A stretch of 64,000 nt of DNA from positions 186,001-250,000 of the forward strand of contig MCGT01000007.1 in the NCBI GenBank assembly GCA_002104935.1, read 5' to 3'. Below the pieces are notes generated by a model. The model was not told the DNA's origin and ran no database searches. It was given only the letters and a program-made list of their open reading frames with translations. Source of the DNA: Hesseltinella vesiculosa (Eukaryota; Mucoromycota; Mucoromycetes; Mucorales; Cunninghamellaceae). How positions within the stretch are numbered: the first letter of the stretch is position 1; each line of letters begins with the position of its first letter. The position numbers and the translations under genes were made by a program. Below, in pieces: positions 58,991-64,000 of the stretch.

Positions 58991-59828
58991 CTACAGTAAA
59001 CCGTCATTGCGAAAGAGAATCATGTATTGGTATCCGGTGTGTGCAAAGGAGAAGTCGTGCTGGCTGAGACCCACTTGTTCATACGCATAGTCAAATTCGC
59101 ATGATAATTGAGCTGTGGGTGGCAAAATCGAGGCGATGAATTCTCGAAAGAGGTCGTCAGCATTGCGAGGGATGGTACAAGGATGATAGTCGATCTGAAT
59201 TAAAAAAAAATCACTCCAGTTCATTGTCTGCTGTGCCAGTAGATAGCCTTTCCTCTCTATTACCTCAAGCAGTAATCCTTTGTATGTTGATCCTACTAAA
59301 ATATTGGCCACTCGCAGTGTAAAATCATCAATGTCATAGCTCGTACCCTGGAGGAACAAAGGCGGTGAGTAGCACGGCGCTATTTTTTTTTCTTTGCGCT
59401 TGCCTCGATGGTGATACTTTGTCGTAGTTGCCAGATATTTTTCAGGCGAGTAAAGATGGATTCCATTTCTTTTTCGGCTTCGACCACAACACCGCCATCG
59501 ACCATGCAGTACAGCTGACCAGGACGCTGACCCAGGGCGACTTGATGCATGGCTTTGCTGTCGTTTCCCTGCCGCTGCATGGCATTGGCATCGCGATACA
59601 TTTTGACCGTCAGTGACCATGGCCCTGTGTTTTTCCCATGTAAGGTTTTTGTCACGTAGTCTGCGATATAGGTAAAATCACGCATACCAGTGGCGTTTTT
59701 CCATCGCACGATGCTTTTTGAATTTGAAGAGTTACAGAGGTGTTAGTTGCTTGATCGGATGGCCAATTACCACAATAGACATCATCATTTGCCCATTCCC
59801 ATACCCAGACTTACCATGTGACGCCCAT
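58991..59828 (-). CDS. MED20: Mediator complex subunit 20 (Med20/Srb2)
   Basis: Head-module subunit of Mediator, which links activators to RNA polymerase II. The ATG at 59828 opens MGVT plus a TGC rebuilt across the first intron, which gives the conserved MGVTC start, then WKNATGMRDFTYIADYVTK. Later parts are GPWSLTVKMYRDANAM, QRPGQLYCMVDGGVVVEAEK and MESIFTRLKNIWQLRQSIT. An intron with a GC donor (GAG then GCAAGC) joins TIE to GTSYDIDDFTLRVANILVG, then after another intron LLLE joins IDYHPCTIPRNADDLFREF. The end is GYQYMILFRNDGLL. About 205 residues, the usual length for Med20. Four exons. Confidence 0.88.
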
Positions 59829-60993
59829 TGTGATATTGTCGATAAAAAAAAAAAGGAAGAAGGGTGGAAACGCCGTAACTTCACAATGAAAAGAAGCAAA
59901 AGGGAGGAAAGCAAAAGCTTTGAAAAAAAATGGCCAGGCGGTGTCGGATTTTGAAAATGGTAGGCTTGATATTTTCAGTGTCGATAAGGGACCGTCCCCA
60001 TTGTGAAGTGATTTTGTTAAAAATCAGGAGATATGCCTCAAAAATTCGACACTACGCCATCACAAGTTTTGTATAAAACGAGGTGCCAGGTTAGATATGC
60101 ATCAAAGTATAGGTGCCCAGCCAATTGCCACGCCAGCCAATTGCTGGTGGCCCTAGTTCTGCGTGAGCTTACCCAGCAGAGCTGCTCTTTGACCCATCAA
60201 CACTTTCATTAGGCGCTAGGTTTTTGCAGAGTTTGATGTCAATCAGACCGCCTGCCATCCTCCCATGCTTTCACTAGCCCTGCAAGGATTGGGCGGTGAT
60301 CGAAATATGGCTGGAGATTTTTTTTTTTCGTCATGTTTTAGCTGGAGGATTTGAAGTCCCAATATGCAATTATTACCAAGTTGACTGAGGGACAACCACC
60401 AAACGGCTTTATTTTTTCAGTATCAATGTGAATTATCAGAATTTGTACCCATGCAAAAATTCACATGGATTGGTTCGTTCAAAAGTGCTGTGTTCAGAGA
60501 CTCCTTTTTTCAGGATAGTCCATTGCTCACCCAGGGAAAAAATGCAGAGAACCCGACGCTGAGGGAACTGGTAGAAAGAGAAAATGTCTCAAACCATCAA
60601 AACTCGATTCGTCCCAGATTTTGCACACAAGGAGATGGTGTATGATGTTTAAGGGTTCAGTCACAGATAACTTGAATATTGTGGTGGAACGAGAAGAACA
60701 GATGAGCATTCTCTGCAGGCACGAGGAGCTCAATGAGCCTAGGTGTTATAGCCCGACTAACGTTCAACCTTCCACGTGGACGTCCTATCTCTCCCATTTG
60801 TACAACTAACATCTCAGCTTCCACTTTCACAGAAGGTACGCGCGCCTAGTACACAATAATGCAAATTTTGACGCACGAGCATCTCCACATCACGGCAGGG
60901 CCAGTGCCGCTTAAGGAAACCAAGAAACCCCGCCCAACCGTTAAAAAAAATACCGTTCTCTTTAGGATCTTTTCTTTTTTAGAGAGCCAAAGC
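59829..60993. other. Intergenic with a dispersed-repeat copy
   Basis: About 1.16 kb. A reverse-oriented copy of the dispersed repeat lies at 60300-60530. No gene is supported. The right end (from about 60840) must hold the promoter of the Myb-factor gene; an in-frame extension from 60859 exists but looks like leader sequence. Confidence 0.45.
60300..60530 (-). repeat. Dispersed repeat family, diverged copy
   Basis: Reverse orientation, with TTTTAGCTGGAGGATTTGAA, ACCAAGTTGACTGAGGGACA, CGGCTTTATTTTTTCAGTA, TCAAAAGTGCTGTG and TTTTTCAGGAT in the same order as the left arm at 29838-30170. Confidence 0.55.
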
Positions 60994-63707
60994 ATGACCA
61001 AGGGAAAGGAGAAGAAGGAAAAGAAAAACAAAAAAGACAAGAAGCACAAAAAGGAAAAGGTAAATAGTTCAAGCCTACCTAATTGCGATTTACTAACTGC
61101 CTCTCTTTTACAGAAACATAAAAAGGACAAGGCAAGCTTTCATTGATTCAAAATGGTATGGGTCACTGATCTCTTTTGCTTTATTAAATCCCAGTCAACT
61201 TCCAAGGATGATCCAAAGCATGTGCCTAACACCCGTACGGTGACGCTTGCCGATGATTCTCGCAAACGACCACAATCTTCTCACCAGACATCATCTGCGC
61301 CCAAAAGAGCCAAGCAAGATCCTCCTGCCACCACGAACGTTCGTCGGTCCTATACCAGTGCCAGTGATAGCGATAACGCCGATCAAGAATCTCATCGCCT
61401 TTCTCGCCCTATGCCACCACCAAAGCCATCTCAAAGCATCGCTGTTGGTCGATCCTATGACAGCGATAGCGATAGCGACAGCTCAGTCGGCGACCGTCCA
61501 CCTGTTGCGCGCCCCAAAATGGCCTCCAAGCCTCCTCAAAAGATTGCCGTTGGCCGATCCTATACGAGTGATAGCGAGAGTGACAGCTCAGATGACCAAG
61601 CACGCCACTTACCTCGTTTGTCTCAGCCAATGGCACGACCAACTCCCGCTGCTCTATCACCACCCAAGCTGTCGACTGCGTCAGCCATGTCAGCCCCCAC
61701 CGGCACCAGTAGCCGCAAAAAAGCCAAGGCTGCGCCTGGCCCTCGCCGGCCCAATACCAAAGAACTGCCCCGTGCTGTTCTCCAGCGACCGCCCGTCAAC
61801 CAACCTACGCTGCCTTCTGCTCGCCAGGTCTATGCCAGCGCTAGCGATAGCGACTCCACCGACGACGAAGCTCCTCAGCCCTCCACATCGCAACCGCTAC
61901 CACGCCCTGTCTCCAACAGCGCACGATCCACTATTACCAGCGACAGTGATAGCTCAGACTCTACGCTGGGGTCGCCACCTCCCATCGCTGCCTTTCGCAC
62001 TTCTCCCGCCGGTCCTTCAGATCCTTTGCCCGGCGGTCCCCGCACACAAGCCTACATCGACACCGATGAGGACAGTCTGGACAGCGACGATGACGGCATT
62101 CAACAGGGCCAGACGTCGATCAACACCTTACTGGAATCGCTCAAGAGCCACAACGCAAAAGAACGGAACGTAGGCCACAAAGCAGCGCTCGGAGACTACA
62201 GCAACAACCGACTACAAACCCGCGTGATGTACCGTAACAGGGACCAAGATACAAATGTCGAATACCGCCGCCGCTTAGTGGACGAGGCTGACAAGCTCAA
62301 TGTGCAGCACGACTTCTTTGTATCAGACTCGGACAGCGCTACCGACTCGGAGGATGACTACCTAGCAGCTCCGCAGCCTTGGCAGGCGACCGTCATTGCC
62401 CGTAAGGATCTCAAGAACCATATCAAGACCGATGCCTGGCCGATCAAACTCACGGCTCTGAATCGAAACGAATCTATCCGCATGGAAAAACGAGTCAAGA
62501 AGATCTGTCGCGTAAGCTAGATGGCTTGCAGTGAAGGGTAACCAAGTGCTCACCCTCGCTCATTTTTGTTTTAGAGAGAGGGGCTTTCTCTGGAAATGTT
62601 CCAACAAGACCTGTTACATGAGCATGCTAAAATGCACAACTTGTTTTGGCGCAAACTAGGTAACAAGGAAAAAAGAACCGACCCTTTGTGGCAGCCTACT
62701 GATCTCCATTTTTTTTTCTTTGCATAGCTAAACCGTTTCCTGATCGACCCCTGACGACCATCATTGAACATTGCCGAAAGACATATCATGCGGACAATTA
62801 CTTAATGAAAGCCTGGAATGCTGACGAGGACAAGAAACTGGTGGAGTAAGGGAAATGGCCTCTTGCTGGGGTGACATGCTCACATTTATTTCATCTTCGC
62901 CGCTAATGCAGGTATTACAAGCTTCACGGCAACAAGCAATGGAAATTGATTGGAGAGAAAATGAATCGGACGGCTGCTCATTGCCGTGCAAGGTTCGTCT
63001 TTTTGAAGAAGAAGAAAGACAAGGGTAAAGTCAGAGGGATTGAAAAAGAGGGCGTTGCGCTGGCTCATACACTTATTTTCATAGTGACCAAGGAAGATTG
63101 GACCGAGGAAGACCGTATCAAGCTGTTGGAAAGGCTGGGAGATTTCAAGGGTAGCTGGGACTATTTCAAATGGCAGTCACTCGCAACAGAACTCTTCAAA
63201 AAGAGACATTCAGGGCAGTTCATCAAATTGCAGTGGCAGAAACGCAACAGCGAGTCTCGCTTCACCATCAAAGAAAAGCTTGCGGTGATCCAAAGGTAAA
63301 TGAAAAAAAAAGGGGCCAGAAAAAAAAAAACTCATGTGATTCCTCTTTTTTTTGCCCCACTGTCAGATTGCAAGCGTTCTCATGGGAATCAGAAATGGAT
63401 ATCAGCTTTCCGACCCTGTCTTGTGAATTTGGACGGTAGGCTCTTTGAGAAAGGAAGATATGCATATTACACAGTGTGACTGATTTTTTTAACCCATAAC
63501 GATTATAGCCCTGTGCAAACCTTGCGATCCTTTTACCTCAGTGCACGATCCAGCGTACCGGAGTATGAACGGAAGTCTATCCAAGGTAAATCCATTCCTC
63601 CTCTCACCCTCTTGCCTGGCTTACTCACTCTTTTTTTTTATGAAGATATCCTGTCTATATTGCAAAAACGATTTGAAGCCATGACGGAAGGGAATGGTAG
63701 CGAATGA
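60994..63707 (+). CDS. Reb1/TTF-I-like Myb-domain nuclear factor
   Basis: The ATG at 60994 gives MTKGKEKKEKKNKKDKKH, a long lysine-rich start in two exons. The next 450-codon exon holds five similar blocks of the form RSYTSASDSD or RSYDSDSDSD, likely CK2 phosphorylation sites, between basic and proline-rich stretches. After this come VMYRNRDQDTNVEYRRRL and the C-terminal DNA-binding part: PFPDRPLTTIIEHCRKTYH, AWNADEDKKLVEYYKLHG, KQWKLIGEKMNRTAAHCRAR and DWTEEDRIKLLERLGDF, then WDYFKWQSLATELFKKRH. These are Myb/SANT-type helices in the order seen in Reb1 and TTF-I, which bind rDNA terminators and stop RNA polymerase I or replication forks. About 740 residues in at least ten exons. The stop is at 63705, and AATAAA follows at 63734. 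The exact subfamily is not certain. Confidence 0.75.
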
Positions 63708-63893
63708 ATTTTTGCATGATTGGAGAGGAGTGAAATAAATGGAAAAAAATGAGATCAAAGGCATCTTGTGTCACCTAGTCAACCAGATTGTCGGAGCGGG
63801 AAGCCACCAACTGTAAAAAAGGACACTTCTTTTTCGTTCCTTTTTTTTTTTTCCTTTTTTTCTTTTCTTCACCCCCTTCCTCTCGTTCCAAAA

Positions 63894-64000
63894 ATGATCA
63901 AGCCTACCATTATTGGCGCCAGTCTCTTGCTCTTGGGTACTGTGTCAGCTCAAGCCACCAATGCCCAAAGCTGTGTCAGCAATTACGATGCCTCGATCGA
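63894..64000 (+). CDS. Secreted protein, N-terminus only (runs off the window)
   Basis: The ATG at 63894 gives MIKPTIIGASLLLLGTVSAQ, a clear signal peptide with a likely cleavage after VSA. The mature part begins QATNAQSCVSNYDASI and continues past base 64000. A pyrimidine-rich run lies just before the start. Too little is visible for a family call. Confidence 0.6.
   Translation, partial: MIKPTIIGASLLLLGTVSAQATNAQSCVSNYDASI

Noticed and set aside
61247..62173. 308-codon alternative plus-strand frame in the Myb-factor gene
   Set aside because: Same strand, shifted frame through a repetitive Ser/Asp/Pro-rich exon; no domain and no splice partners.

Overview
The window looks like nuclear DNA of an early-diverging fungus, most likely a mucoromycete. 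Genes are dense and broken by many short GT-AG introns of about 50-100 bases, many with long poly-T tracts. The proteins are ordinary fungal or eukaryotic housekeeping types. Placement at phylum level is an inference from gene content and intron style, not a species call.

Layout, left to right. 1-6756: CPSF73 (mRNA 3' end endonuclease, minus, cut by the window edge), a VC0807-like membrane protein and a thimet oligopeptidase/saccharolysin. 6944-9284: an HP1-like protein with chromodomain and chromo shadow domain separated by a hinge of over 500 residues. 9910-19019: Nop53, epsin, a six-kelch protein and Iwr1. 19020-31700 is the accessory part: a near-perfect palindrome of about 1 kb, a decayed pogo/Tigger-type transposase, a 16-bp minisatellite, two tandem arrays of exon-plus-intron units, and a family of dispersed inverted repeats. 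31738-40905: a tetraspan Sur7/PalI-like protein (seven exons), the DEAD-box helicase Rrp3/DDX47, a CWF19-like splicing factor divergent from a NOSIP-like ubiquitin ligase, and an HSF/Skn7-type factor. 42026-43700: a broken gene and a transposon fragment. 44064-46930: Pus7. 48213-51761: a purine-degradation pair, uricase followed by an allantoicase fused to ureidoglycolate lyase. 53614-58031: Vts1, ribosomal protein eL29, a small secreted protein and an RraA-like aldolase. 58991-63707: Mediator subunit Med20 and a Reb1/TTF-I-like Myb factor. A secreted protein begins at 63894 and runs off the edge.

Most genes are unrelated housekeeping functions placed as close divergent or tandem pairs. The clear functional cluster is the purine pair: uricase oxidises urate, and the fusion enzyme performs the allantoate and ureidoglycolate steps further down the same pathway.

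The most unusual locus is 23829-27705. A minus-strand gene for a multi-pass membrane protein contains four tandemly duplicated 48-54-base exons, each phase-neutral and each coding a GTRPLQGP-type repeat. Its nine-exon model closes in frame to 554 residues. Directly downstream is a second, unrelated array of seven exon-like units with strong splice signals, whose lengths alternate modulo 3, and then a minisatellite. I did not recognise any family for this protein.
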